Below, piece by piece: positions 17,353-25,762 of a stretch of 64,000 nt of DNA. Under the pieces are notes generated by a model, which made no database searches, was not told the DNA's origin, and saw nothing but the letters and a program-made list of their open reading frames with translations. The stretch is taken from the NCBI GenBank assembly GCA_036733965.1, contig DAIMZL010000001.1, positions 222,987-286,986 of the forward strand, in the 5' to 3' direction. Position 1 is the stretch's first letter. Each line of letters begins with the position of its first letter. Made by a program: the position numbers and the translations under genes. The DNA is from JAEXOD01 sp937930275. GTDB taxonomy: Bacteria; Bacteroidota; Ignavibacteria; Ignavibacteriales; Melioribacteraceae.

Positions 17353-18080
17353 TATCTTATTTCGTCCCAGATTCTTGATTTAGATTTTTTTAATAAAACT
17401 ACATAAATACTGTTAATTAACCAAGTAAAAAGTAGTTTAAAATGTCCGACCTTTCTGTATCTTCTTGGTGATTCGTAAATAATTGTTTTTCTATCAAAAA
17501 AAATATTCCCTAATTTTCTAACTCTTTTAAAAAATTCAAAATCTTCACCTGCAATAATGGTTTCGTCATATCCGTTTAATCTATCAAAAATATCTGATCG
17601 TAAAACATTACATTCGCCTCTACCCATTCCGACACCGATAATATTAAGAGAATGAAAATAATTATTATAAAATGTTTGAAAGACTCTATCAATAAATTTA
17701 GTTTCTTCAGGAAAAACCTCAACTTTGCATGTATATGCTATATATTTGCCATTTAACACTTTAGACTTAATAATTGAAAATAAATTTTCCGGGTTTTTAA
17801 TTCTTGAGTCGCCGCTTAAAAATATTAATATTTTTCCTTCAGCAACTTCTCTTCCCCTATTTCTACCCATTGCAATATTTTGTCTGAAATCTTTATCATG
17901 AATTACTACTTTATCAGCCATTTCTTTTGCAATTAAAATTGTATTATCCGAACTTCCGCCGTCAGATACGATAACTTCGTAATCATATTTAGATTTTAAA
18001 TTATTCTGTTTAAGTTGTTTTAGAATATTCGGTAAAAGACGCTCTTCATTTAAAGTGGGAATAATAATACTAAAATCCAA
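17352..18080 (-). CDS. Glycosyltransferase family 2
   Basis: Inverting GT-A glycosyltransferase. The N-terminal FSIIIPTLNEERLLPNIL and VIVSDGGSSDNT are the nucleotide-sugar binding elements. LSGDSRI sits in the DxD region, and AGEDFEFFKRVRKLG is the acceptor-side ED motif. A hydrophobic C-terminal helix suggests membrane association. I place the start at a TTG (18080) that has GAGG six bases upstream and lies just after the upstream stop. An ATG at 18107 would overlap the previous gene by 17 bases and lacks a ribosome site. The acceptor is unknown; linkage to the barrel protein suggests surface glycan. Confidence 0.85.
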   Translation of the reverse strand: MDFSIIIPTLNEERLLPNILKQLKQNNLKSKYDYEVIVSDGGSSDNTILIAKEMADKVVIHDKDFRQNIAMGRNRGREVAEGKILIFLSGDSRIKNPENLFSIIKSKVLNGKYIAYTCKVEVFPEETKFIDRVFQTFYNNYFHSLNIIGVGMGRGECNVLRSDIFDRLNGYDETIIAGEDFEFFKRVRKLGNIFFDRKTIIYESPRRYRKVGHFKLLFTWLINSIYVVLLKKSKSRIWDEIR

Positions 18081-18090
18081 AAATACCTCA

Positions 18091-19035
18091 TTAATAACAG
18101 AAAACAATAAACGCTGCTTTAGGAGAAATTTTTATACCCGGCAGCGGAAAGTGAAAATAATTTAGTGTATTTTTTACAAATTGTCCAAATTTTCCCGGAA
18201 TCGGAATAGCTTGCCAATCTAAATCCAAACCAATAAATATTTCTCTTGTACCTCCTCCGCTTCCGTCTAAATCTTTAACACCCATTCCTGCAGATAACAT
18301 TAAAAAAGACGGCCAATATTTAGAAATAGATTTTGGTAAAATTTCTTTCATTCTTAAGCTTAGCCAATATTTTTGCCCTTCATAATCATCACTTATATTT
18401 CCGTCTCTGTGTTTTCCGTTTCTATAATCTTCTGACGGAAAATAACTAACACGGACTTGATAATTACGAACAGCCGGAAAATAATACTTGGATAAATGGT
18501 ATGCTGCACCTAAAAAATCGGCAGCAAAATCACCCGGGCTAAAACCCCACTGAGCTCCGTACCCGTCTTCTATCTCAACAAATGTTTGAAATAAAAATGC
18601 ACCGGTTGCCGAAATAATTGCGGTTTCTTCAGGAGGTATATTGGCTGCATCTAAAGCGGCTGATAATCCGTGAGCTTCTATTGTAGTTCCGTAAAAATGC
18701 CCTATTTTATCAATCCATAAGGCATAATTCCAGTCGTTCATAATTCTAAACGTAGAAGATCTATCATCTTTCCACCATGCGTTATAATTATATAAATGTA
18801 CAGAAACACCAATTCCTAAAGCAATTCCGCTTACGCCTAATAAAATTGGTGTATTAATATCGTCGCCGTAAGGTCTAAACTTATATATAGTATTCAATTC
18901 GGATATTGGTAATGCTGAATCTGATGAATCAATAGCAATATTAATTTTTACACTATCCGAATTACTCTCTATTTGGGCATAAATGTTATTTATGCCCGTT
19001 ACAAAAATTATTGCAAGGATAATTAGTTTTCGCAT
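18091..19035 (-). CDS. DUF2279 exported protein
   Basis: A 314 aa protein with a signal peptide (about 1-20). The central part matches DUF2279 (YfiM-like), with WIDKIGHFYGT, a glycine/alanine-rich helix and QWGFSPGDFAADFLGAAYH. Conserved Asp, Lys, His and Phe in DKxxHF are present. The C-terminal 60 residues form beta strands (GMGVKDLDG, EIFIGLDLDW), which may suggest an outer-membrane association. Function is unknown. It is followed by the glycosyltransferase with a ten-base gap and preceded by lysS, 4 bases away. Confidence 0.75.
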   Translation of the reverse strand: MRKLIILAIIFVTGINNIYAQIESNSDSVKINIAIDSSDSALPISELNTIYKFRPYGDDINTPILLGVSGIALGIGVSVHLYNYNAWWKDDRSSTFRIMNDWNYALWIDKIGHFYGTTIEAHGLSAALDAANIPPEETAIISATGAFLFQTFVEIEDGYGAQWGFSPGDFAADFLGAAYHLSKYYFPAVRNYQVRVSYFPSEDYRNGKHRDGNISDDYEGQKYWLSLRMKEILPKSISKYWPSFLMLSAGMGVKDLDGSGGGTREIFIGLDLDWQAIPIPGKFGQFVKNTLNYFHFPLPGIKISPKAAFIVFCY

Positions 19036-19039
19036 TAAA

Positions 19040-20545
19040 CTATTTTTCCGGTCTCATTAAAGGAAATAAAATGACATCCCTAATAGAAGGTTGATTAGTT
19101 AATAACATAGTCAATCTATCAATTCCTATTCCTAATCCTGCTGTGGGAGGCATACCGTATTCTAAAGCTTTTATAAAATCTTCATCAATCTGTTGAGCTT
19201 CGTCATCCCCTTCGGCTCTTGCTTTAGCTTGTGATTCGAATCTTTCTTTTTGATCAATAGGATCGTTTAATTCACTAAATGCATTGCATATTTCTCTGCC
19301 TAATACAAATCCTTCAAAACGTTCTACAATTCCTTCCTTAGATCTGTGTTTTTTAGCGAGCGGCGAAATTTCTAACGGGTAATCTATAACAAATGTAGGT
19401 TGAATTAATTCCGGTTGAATTGTTGCTTCAAATAATTCATCAATTAATTTTCCTTTGCTTTCTTTACCGCTAAGTTTAACGTGTTGCTTTTCACATTCTT
19501 TAATAAGTTCTTCTTTTGAACAATTTAGAATATCGAGTCCGGTTCTATTCTTTAATTCATCAACCATTGAAACTCGTTTCCAAGGACCTTTAAAGTCTAT
19601 TTCGTATTCGTCAATTTTAAATTTTGTTGAATTGTTTATTTTAATTGCAATATGTTCAACCATAGATTCAACTAAATTCATCATCCATTCGTAGTCTTTA
19701 TATGCAACATACAATTCCATCATTGTAAATTCAGGATTGTGTGTTTTGTCCATACCTTCATTTCTAAAGTCTTTTGAAATTTCATATACACCGGTAAAGC
19801 CGCCTACCAATAATCTTTTTAAATATAATTCGTCTGCTATTCTAAGATATAACTCCATATCTAATGTGTTATGGTGAGTTATAAAAGGTCTTGCGGAAGC
19901 ACCACCGTACAACGGTTGTAAAACCGGAGTTTCAACCTCAAGATATCCTTTTGAATCTAAAAAACTTCTCATCGATGAAATAATTCTGCTTCTTTTTACA
20001 AAAACATCTCGAATTTCGCTGTTAACAAATAAATCTACATATCTTTGTCTGTATCTTAGTTCTTTGTCTGCAAATTGATCAAAGATTGTTTTGTTTCCTG
20101 CTTCATCAACAATCTCTTTAGCAATAGGAATTGGGTTTAATGTTTTAGCCAATAATTCAAGCTTTTTTGTATGAACAGATATTTCACCGGTTTTTGTTTT
20201 AAAAACAAAACCTTCAACACCAATTATATCACCTATATCCAGCAATTTAAACAAATCGTATTTTTCATTTATATCATCTTTTTTAAGATATATCTGAATT
20301 TTTCCTTTATCATCTAATATATGTGCAAAAGAAGCTTTTCCCATTCTTCTAATTGCCATAATTCTACCGGCAATTTTAACGTCCTTTCCTTCCAATAAGT
20401 CATAATTTTCTTTTATATCTGTACTTTTGTTATCAACATCAAAACTATAAGCAAAAGGATTTATTCCCATTTTTTTAATTTCTTCTAATTCCTCAAACCT
20501 TCTTTTTGTAAGAATGTTCATTTCTTCGTTAAATGTGTTTTCCAT
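19040..20545 (-). CDS. lysS: Lysyl-tRNA synthetase, class II
   Basis: A 501 aa class IIb aminoacyl-tRNA synthetase. The OB-fold anticodon domain covers about residues 55-170 (VKIAGRIMAIRRMGKASFAHI). Class II motif 2 is seen in FRNEGMDKTHNPEFTMMELY and motif 3 in GLGIGIDRLTML near the C-terminus. Length and motif spacing are typical, with no insertion. It stands 14 bases downstream of the PBP4-type gene and 4 bases before the DUF2279 gene, in the middle of the trpS-to-topA run. Confidence 0.97.
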   Translation of the reverse strand: MENTFNEEMNILTKRRFEELEEIKKMGINPFAYSFDVDNKSTDIKENYDLLEGKDVKIAGRIMAIRRMGKASFAHILDDKGKIQIYLKKDDINEKYDLFKLLDIGDIIGVEGFVFKTKTGEISVHTKKLELLAKTLNPIPIAKEIVDEAGNKTIFDQFADKELRYRQRYVDLFVNSEIRDVFVKRSRIISSMRSFLDSKGYLEVETPVLQPLYGGASARPFITHHNTLDMELYLRIADELYLKRLLVGGFTGVYEISKDFRNEGMDKTHNPEFTMMELYVAYKDYEWMMNLVESMVEHIAIKINNSTKFKIDEYEIDFKGPWKRVSMVDELKNRTGLDILNCSKEELIKECEKQHVKLSGKESKGKLIDELFEATIQPELIQPTFVIDYPLEISPLAKKHRSKEGIVERFEGFVLGREICNAFSELNDPIDQKERFESQAKARAEGDDEAQQIDEDFIKALEYGMPPTAGLGIGIDRLTMLLTNQPSIRDVILFPLMRPEK

Positions 20546-20559
20546 TTTTACTCCTAAAG

Positions 20560-22065
20560 CTATTTTCTTGAAAAATTTATTAATCGTACAAGTGCCGTAT
20601 CTTGTATATATTGTGCAAAAGAAGACGGTACAAGGTAGTTGTTTGCTATTATCGAAAATACAATCGGCTCATCTTCAATTGTTGTTAAATATCCGGAAAT
20701 TGCCGATACACTATTTAATAATCCCGGTTTTCCCCTAACATTATTTTCTGCAACTGTGTTTTTCATCCTATTTTGAAGTGTACCGTCTCTACCGGCAATA
20801 GGAAATGAATTATAAAAATTTTTATAACCCGAACTTTTATACATATAACTTAACAAGTTTACAATTTGTTTTGGTGTTACTAAATTTAACCTGCTTAAAC
20901 CCGAACCGTCACTTAGCAGTAGATTATCAATATTTATTCCCATTTTTTCAAAAACTTTTCTTGTCGCTTTTACACCGTTTTCAATACTTCCGTAATTATT
21001 TATCTCTAATCCTATCGTTTTAATCAGTTGTTCTGAGTAAAAATTATTGCTGTTTTTATTAATTTCTTTAACAATTTCTTTTAATTGAACAGACTTATGC
21101 TCAAACAATTTTGTGGTTTCTGAATAATCAATTGCATGGGCTTCTTTATCGGCATCAATTGCATAACCTTCTAAAACTATATCGTGTTTTTTTAACACAC
21201 TTTCAAATACGCTAACAAAGTACTCAGTTGGGTCTTCCACTGCAATATATTCGGTTTTGGGTATATCGGTTTCTCCGATATTTCCTTTTATAGTAATAAC
21301 ATCATTTTTTCTGTTTTTTATAATCTGAATACTATTTTTATCGGAGTTTTCGGAAGTTAGTACTTTATTAATAAAATATAAGTTCTTTACGTTGGGTTCA
21401 ATCGTAACCGAAGCAGGTAGATCTTTGGACGTAGGTTTTATGTAAATATTAATAACATTGTTATTAAAACTTAAAGCACCTGAAGGGGCTGCGAACCAAG
21501 CATACTCGTAATCACGCATCCAACCTGTACCATAACCTTTCTCATCAAATCCGTCATCATCACCAAGTAAATTTCCGGCTATTCTAAAAATACCTTTACT
21601 TTTTAAGCTATCGCACCAAGCCGAAAAAATTGTATCAACATCACCGGCTATGTACCTATTAGAAATTGTAGGGTCACCTGAACCTTGTATAATTAAATTA
21701 CCATACAAAGTTCCTTTGTAAATTTCGCCTTCTGCGTAAAATCTTGTTTTATATCGGTAGTTTTCTCCCAAAAGCAATAGAGCAGCTGACGTTGTAAATA
21801 ATTTCACGTCACTTGCAGGAATAAAAAATTTATCTGCATTTCGTTTATATAATATTTCTCCGGTTTTTAGGGATTTAATTAAAACACCCCAGCTTGCTCC
21901 GGAAAAATTACTGTCGTTAAAAAGATCGTCTAAATGATTCCTTAATTCGGCAGTGGCATTAATATTAATTTTTGGTGCAGAAGTGTTTACCGAGTCTTTA
22001 TGTTGGGCAACAATTACCGAACATAAAAAAAATAATGTTAAAACAAAACCTCTATTAATAACCAT
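20560..22065 (-). CDS. dacB: D-alanyl-D-alanine carboxypeptidase/endopeptidase (PBP4, S13 family)
   Basis: A 501 aa exported penicillin-binding protein of peptidase family S13, which removes terminal D-Ala or cuts cross-links in peptidoglycan. It has a signal peptide (about 1-20), the SxxK motif SDVK (in PASDVKLFTT), an SxN motif SNN (NSNNFYSEQL) and the third box written K-P-G instead of K-T-G (RGKPGLLNSVSAISGYL). The large insert between SxxK and SxN is typical of class C PBPs. The K-P-G box is unusual, and I read it directly from the DNA at about 20728-20736. The gene overlaps the pseudouridine synthase by 11 bases. Confidence 0.9.
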   Translation of the reverse strand: MVINRGFVLTLFFLCSVIVAQHKDSVNTSAPKININATAELRNHLDDLFNDSNFSGASWGVLIKSLKTGEILYKRNADKFFIPASDVKLFTTSAALLLLGENYRYKTRFYAEGEIYKGTLYGNLIIQGSGDPTISNRYIAGDVDTIFSAWCDSLKSKGIFRIAGNLLGDDDGFDEKGYGTGWMRDYEYAWFAAPSGALSFNNNVINIYIKPTSKDLPASVTIEPNVKNLYFINKVLTSENSDKNSIQIIKNRKNDVITIKGNIGETDIPKTEYIAVEDPTEYFVSVFESVLKKHDIVLEGYAIDADKEAHAIDYSETTKLFEHKSVQLKEIVKEINKNSNNFYSEQLIKTIGLEINNYGSIENGVKATRKVFEKMGINIDNLLLSDGSGLSRLNLVTPKQIVNLLSYMYKSSGYKNFYNSFPIAGRDGTLQNRMKNTVAENNVRGKPGLLNSVSAISGYLTTIEDEPIVFSIIANNYLVPSSFAQYIQDTALVRLINFSRK

Positions 22066-22789
22066 GTTCCTTTTTTATGTTTTGAATTAATTTATCATCA
22101 ATCTTTAAATAAGTGCCTTCTTTAATATCGGGTAAAATAAACATTCCAAATCTAATTCTTTGTAACTGTTGAACATGATAACCAAGTGCCTTAAACATTT
22201 CTTTTACAAAATGATATCTACCTTCGGTAGTTACTACATTAAAAATTCTATTTGATTTTTTTGCTTTTGAATATAATTTTTTAAAAGTACTTCTCTTTTT
22301 ATCAAGGTAAACACCGGATAATAATTTTTCTTTATCATGGTCTAACAAATCTCTATCTAATTTTACAACATATTCTCTTTCAATATCGTGTTTTGGGTGC
22401 ATAAAAATATTTGCAAAATTACCGTCATTTGTTAAAATCAATAATCCAGTAGTATCACGATCTAATCTACCTACCGGAAAAATTCTTTTATCGGTTTTTA
22501 TTAAATCAATTACTATTGGTCTATTTTTTTCATCAGATCTACTTGTTATATATCCTTTTGGTTTATTTAATAAAAAATAAACTTTTTTTTCTTCTTTTAC
22601 TTTTTCACCGTCAACAGAAACTACATCAATTTCCGTATCTATTTTTGCCGATAAATCTAATACGGTATTTCCGTTAACTTCAACTCTTCCCGTTGTTATT
22701 AATTCTTCAACTTTGCGTCTGCTATCAATTCCTGCATCGGCAAGAAATTTATTCAATCGAATCAGATTCGGATTCTTCGTTTGTTTCAT
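22055..22789 (-). CDS. rRNA large-subunit pseudouridine synthase (RluB/RsuA family)
   Basis: A 244 aa enzyme isomerising uridine to pseudouridine in rRNA. The S4 RNA-binding domain comes first (IRLNKFLADAGIDSRRKVEELI, GRVEVNG). The catalytic aspartate is in GRLDRDTTGLLILTNDG near 101-117, and RYHFVKEMFKALG is the conserved closing motif. Homology suggests RluB (23S U2605 in E. coli). The start overlaps the 3' end of scpB by 41 bases; a TTG twelve codons in would reduce this overlap. The scpA-scpB-rluB order is common in bacteria. Confidence 0.93.
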   Translation of the reverse strand: MKQTKNPNLIRLNKFLADAGIDSRRKVEELITTGRVEVNGNTVLDLSAKIDTEIDVVSVDGEKVKEEKKVYFLLNKPKGYITSRSDEKNRPIVIDLIKTDKRIFPVGRLDRDTTGLLILTNDGNFANIFMHPKHDIEREYVVKLDRDLLDHDKEKLLSGVYLDKKRSTFKKLYSKAKKSNRIFNVVTTEGRYHFVKEMFKALGYHVQQLQRIRFGMFILPDIKEGTYLKIDDKLIQNIKKEHGY

Positions 22790-23393
22790 TTTCGGCTATC
22801 TCTTCTATTTGGTTCATTAAAAGTTTTCGTTTTTGTTCTTGAAAATCTGCATCTTGCATAATTTCTTCAATTTCTCTTGGTTTAGGTAAGTCAGATAGTT
22901 TATTTAAACCAAAATAAATTAAAAAAGTATCGGTCGTTACATAAAGCAATGGTCTTCCTATTGTTTCTGCTCTTCCTTTTATCGTGATTAAGTTTTTTTC
23001 GAGTAGCGTATTTATCATATAATCTGAGTTTACGCCTCTTATAGCTTCAATCTCCGGTTTAGTGATTGGTTGTTTATATGCAATAATTGCAAGTGTTTCT
23101 AATGCAGCTTGACTTAATCTTCTGCTACTCTTTTCAGAAGATAGATATCCGACATATTTTGCATATTCCGGTTTAGTTGCAAATAAAAATCCGTTTGAGA
23201 CTCGTAAAATATTTATAGAAATTTCTTGTGTTTTATATTTTTCATTTAAGTTATCAACAGCAAATTCAATTTCTTCATCTTTAATATCTTCGCCGTCAAT
23301 TTCTTTAATAGCTTTTGCAATTTCACTTGTAGTCAAAGGTTCTTCTGCAGAAAAAATTAACGCTTCAATTATCGGTAAATATATATTATCCAT
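22749..23393 (-). CDS. scpB: Segregation and condensation protein B
   Basis: A 214 aa winged-helix protein that joins ScpA and SMC in the bacterial condensin complex. Both winged-helix domains are recognisable: PIIEALIFSAEEPLTTSEIAKAI at the start and LSQAALETLAIIAYKQPITKPEIEAIRGVN in the middle, followed by KGRAETIGRPLLYVTTDTFLIYFGL. The acidic C-terminal tail (about 35 residues) is variable in the family. It overlaps scpA by 8 bases and rluB by 41, so the three genes are translationally coupled. No smc gene is in the window. Confidence 0.95.
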   Translation of the reverse strand: MDNIYLPIIEALIFSAEEPLTTSEIAKAIKEIDGEDIKDEEIEFAVDNLNEKYKTQEISINILRVSNGFLFATKPEYAKYVGYLSSEKSSRRLSQAALETLAIIAYKQPITKPEIEAIRGVNSDYMINTLLEKNLITIKGRAETIGRPLLYVTTDTFLIYFGLNKLSDLPKPREIEEIMQDADFQEQKRKLLMNQIEEIAENETNEESESDSIE

Positions 23394-24105
23394 CTGCCAA
23401 ACCGTAAATTATAAAATCATTAAAGTTGGGAGATTCTTTTAATCCTATTTTACCTGCTTTTATTAATTCAAGCATGGCAATAAATGTAACAATTATTCTT
23501 ATTTTTTCATGCATTTCTTTTACCAATTCAATAAAGTTTAGTTGTTTTGCAGCTTGAACCTTATCGAGTATATAATCAATTTGTTCATCAATTGATACAT
23601 TTAGCTTCTTTATTTGATGAACAATTTCTTTGGGACGCTCCATTAATACTTGTTTAAATGCTTTCATTAAGTCATATAAAGTAATATTTTTTAATAACTT
23701 TTGCATATCTGTATAAGTCTCTCTTTCGTCGTACTCGTAGTTTCCTCTATATGCTAACTTGCGTTGATCAGATTCAAAGAAAGAAAGTTCTTCAGACATT
23801 TCTTTATATCTTTTATACTCTAATAATGCATTTACCAAATCTGCACGAGGGTCAATTTCTTCACCCGCTTCATCCTTCTCCCGCGGTAATAGCATCTTAA
23901 CTTTTATTTGCATTAATGTTGAAGCCATAAGTATAAAATCACCCGCAACCTCTAAATCCAGTTGTTTTATTAAAGCTATGTATTCCATAAAATCTTTTGT
24001 GATTTTTGAAATAGGAATATCGTAAATATCCAATTCATCTCTTTTAATAAAAAACAACAGTAGGTCCAACGGACCTTCAAAGTGGGGTAAAATAATTTTA
24101 TACAA
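23386..24105 (-). CDS. scpA: Segregation and condensation protein A
   Basis: A 239 aa kleisin that bridges SMC heads. The N-terminal signature FEGPLDLLLFFIKRDELDIYDIPISKITKDF is present, followed by FILMASTLMQIKVKMLLPRE, and the C-terminal winged helix ends with FIAMLELIKAGKIGL. Length is usual. It directly abuts trpS (one-base junction) and overlaps scpB by 8 bases. The linkage of trpS with scpA/scpB is seen in several phyla. Confidence 0.95.
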   Translation of the reverse strand: MYKIILPHFEGPLDLLLFFIKRDELDIYDIPISKITKDFMEYIALIKQLDLEVAGDFILMASTLMQIKVKMLLPREKDEAGEEIDPRADLVNALLEYKRYKEMSEELSFFESDQRKLAYRGNYEYDERETYTDMQKLLKNITLYDLMKAFKQVLMERPKEIVHQIKKLNVSIDEQIDYILDKVQAAKQLNFIELVKEMHEKIRIIVTFIAMLELIKAGKIGLKESPNFNDFIIYGLADG

Positions 24106-25086
24106 TTAACCTATTCCCATGTTTTTCCTAACTTCGGACATAGTTGTTTCTGCAACAATTTTAGCTCGTTTTTCGCCGTCCGCAATAACTTCTTTAACTT
24201 TATCCAAATCCTTCTCAAGTTCATATCGCCTTTCTAATATCGGAGCAAGAAAATCATTCATTTTTGCTGCACATTTTAATTTACAATCAACACAGCCAAG
24301 TGAACCTGACCTACACCCACTTTCTATTTCATTAATTATCTCAGGATTAAAGCGTTGTTGATAATTAAAAATTAAGCATACTTCGGGATGTCCAGGGTCA
24401 TTTTTTCTAAGTTTCGCAGGATCCGTTTTTGCTTTTTTTAGTTTTAAAATTACTTCTTCAGGTTTATCACTCAATAAAATTGTATTATTAAGTGATTTAC
24501 TCATTTTTGCATTTCCGTCTAATCCCATTAATCTTGAAAATTTTGTTAATACAGGTTCAGGTTCTGGAAATGTTAAGCCATATTGGTTGTTAAATTTTCT
24601 TGCAAGTTCACGTGTAATTTCAACATGAGGAACTTGGTCATCTCCAACGGGAACGGCAACTCCTTTATAAAGTAATATATCTGCAGCTTGTAACACGGGG
24701 TATCCTAAATGTCCGTATGTAACATTTTCTAAATCTAAGTCTCTTACTTGATCCTTTAATGTCGGATTTCTTTCTAAACGAGCAGATGTAATTAACATAG
24801 AAAAAATTAAAAAAAGTTCTGTATGTTCTTTAATTGCAGACTGACGAAAGATCGGACTTTTAACCGGATCTAATCCGGAAGCAAGCCAATCGATTACCAT
24901 TTCAATTGTATTATTATAAACATCAGCACACTCTAACGATGTTGTTAATACATGATAATCCGCTATTAGATGAAAACTTTCATACTCATCTTGAAGTTTA
25001 ATCCAATTTTCCAAAGCTCCCACATAATGACCGATGTGTAATTTGCCGGTAGGACGCATTCCGCTTAATATTCTTTTTTTAGCCAT
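24106..25086 (-). CDS. trpS: Tryptophanyl-tRNA synthetase
   Basis: A 326 aa class Ic aminoacyl-tRNA synthetase. The HIGH motif is written HIGH in TGKLHIGHYVGAL, and KMSKS is intact (AKMSKSLNN). A cluster of four cysteines (CRSGSLGCVDCKLKC, about 264-278) suggests a zinc- or iron-sulphur-binding knob, as known for some TrpRS proteins. It is the first gene of the dense run extending to topA, behind a 124-base AT-rich gap that presumably contains the promoter. No T-box or attenuator structure was recognised in that gap. Confidence 0.96.
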   Translation of the reverse strand: MAKKRILSGMRPTGKLHIGHYVGALENWIKLQDEYESFHLIADYHVLTTSLECADVYNNTIEMVIDWLASGLDPVKSPIFRQSAIKEHTELFLIFSMLITSARLERNPTLKDQVRDLDLENVTYGHLGYPVLQAADILLYKGVAVPVGDDQVPHVEITRELARKFNNQYGLTFPEPEPVLTKFSRLMGLDGNAKMSKSLNNTILLSDKPEEVILKLKKAKTDPAKLRKNDPGHPEVCLIFNYQQRFNPEIINEIESGCRSGSLGCVDCKLKCAAKMNDFLAPILERRYELEKDLDKVKEVIADGEKRAKIVAETTMSEVRKNMGIG

Positions 25087-25210
25087 AATTCACAAAATAA
25101 TTTTTAAATAAACTTAAATTTAACAAATTTTTATGATTCTTGTAAGTCTATTTATTAATTAATTTTAATAATTAGCAAAAAGACCTTAAAAAGTTGAATA
25201 ATTGATTTAT

Positions 25211-25696
25211 TTATTTAACAAATAAATAGGGCTTCCACTGCTCGCTTACTCTGCCGCAACTATTTATTAAAAATGTAAGATGGGTTGGTTTAAATGGTTT
25301 AATTTTAAGTTTCATATCAGCTTCTTCGGGTGTTCTATCCCCTTTTTTGTTGTTGCATTTAATACAAGCCGTAACTAAATTCTCCCAATCGTCTAATCCG
25401 CCTCTTGATTTTGGTTTAATATGGTCTATAGTTAATTGCAAATCGCTTCGTCCACAATAAGCGCATTTATAGTTATCTCTTCTTAATACATTTTTTCTTG
25501 TTAAATATACTTTTTTGTATGGTCTATTAACAAAGTAATTTAATTTGATTATACTTGGCAGCGGAAAATCTTTTTCTACCGAATTAATTGATTTTTTATC
25601 GTTTGGAGCTAACATTACTGCTTTGTTAAGTATTATTAATATTAATGCTTTTTTTGCCGAACAAATTGATAAAGGTTCAAACGTCTGATTTAACAC
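25211..25696 (-). CDS. HNH endonuclease family protein, 5' end uncertain
   Basis: A protein of about 161-165 aa with an HNH domain: a zinc-knuckle CAYCG, then LTIDHIKPKSRGG, then ENLVTACIKCNNKKGDRTPEEA, with the two CxxC pairs and the catalytic histidine all present. This family is common on bacterial chromosomes and usually starts with K/T-V-L-V-L-N followed by YEPL or FEPL. Here the in-frame reading begins at GTG (25696) in the middle of that motif. An ATG at 25708-25710 is one base out of frame; one more A in the run 25703-25706 would give Met-Gln-Lys-Val-Leu-Val-Leu-Asn. So the true start is either non-canonical or hidden by a frameshift. The function in vivo is unknown. Confidence 0.8.
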   Translation of the reverse strand: MLNQTFEPLSICSAKKALILIILNKAVMLAPNDKKSINSVEKDFPLPSIIKLNYFVNRPYKKVYLTRKNVLRRDNYKCAYCGRSDLQLTIDHIKPKSRGGLDDWENLVTACIKCNNKKGDRTPEEADMKLKIKPFKPTHLTFLINSCGRVSEQWKPYLFVK

Positions 25697-25762
25697 TAAA
25701 ACTTTTGCATTTAGTGCATTTCCGTTATTATTCGGTTTTTCGAAGATTTACCTCACTATAAT

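Noticed and set aside
17352..18107. ATG start at 18107 for the glycosyltransferase
   Set aside because: It overlaps the upstream gene by 17 bases without a ribosome site; the TTG at 18080 has GAGG at the right distance and begins directly before the conserved FSIIIPTLNEE.
25211..25696. HNH gene as a restriction or homing endonuclease
   Set aside because: No methyltransferase, intron or insertion boundary is near. This HNH family is a widespread stand-alone chromosomal gene.
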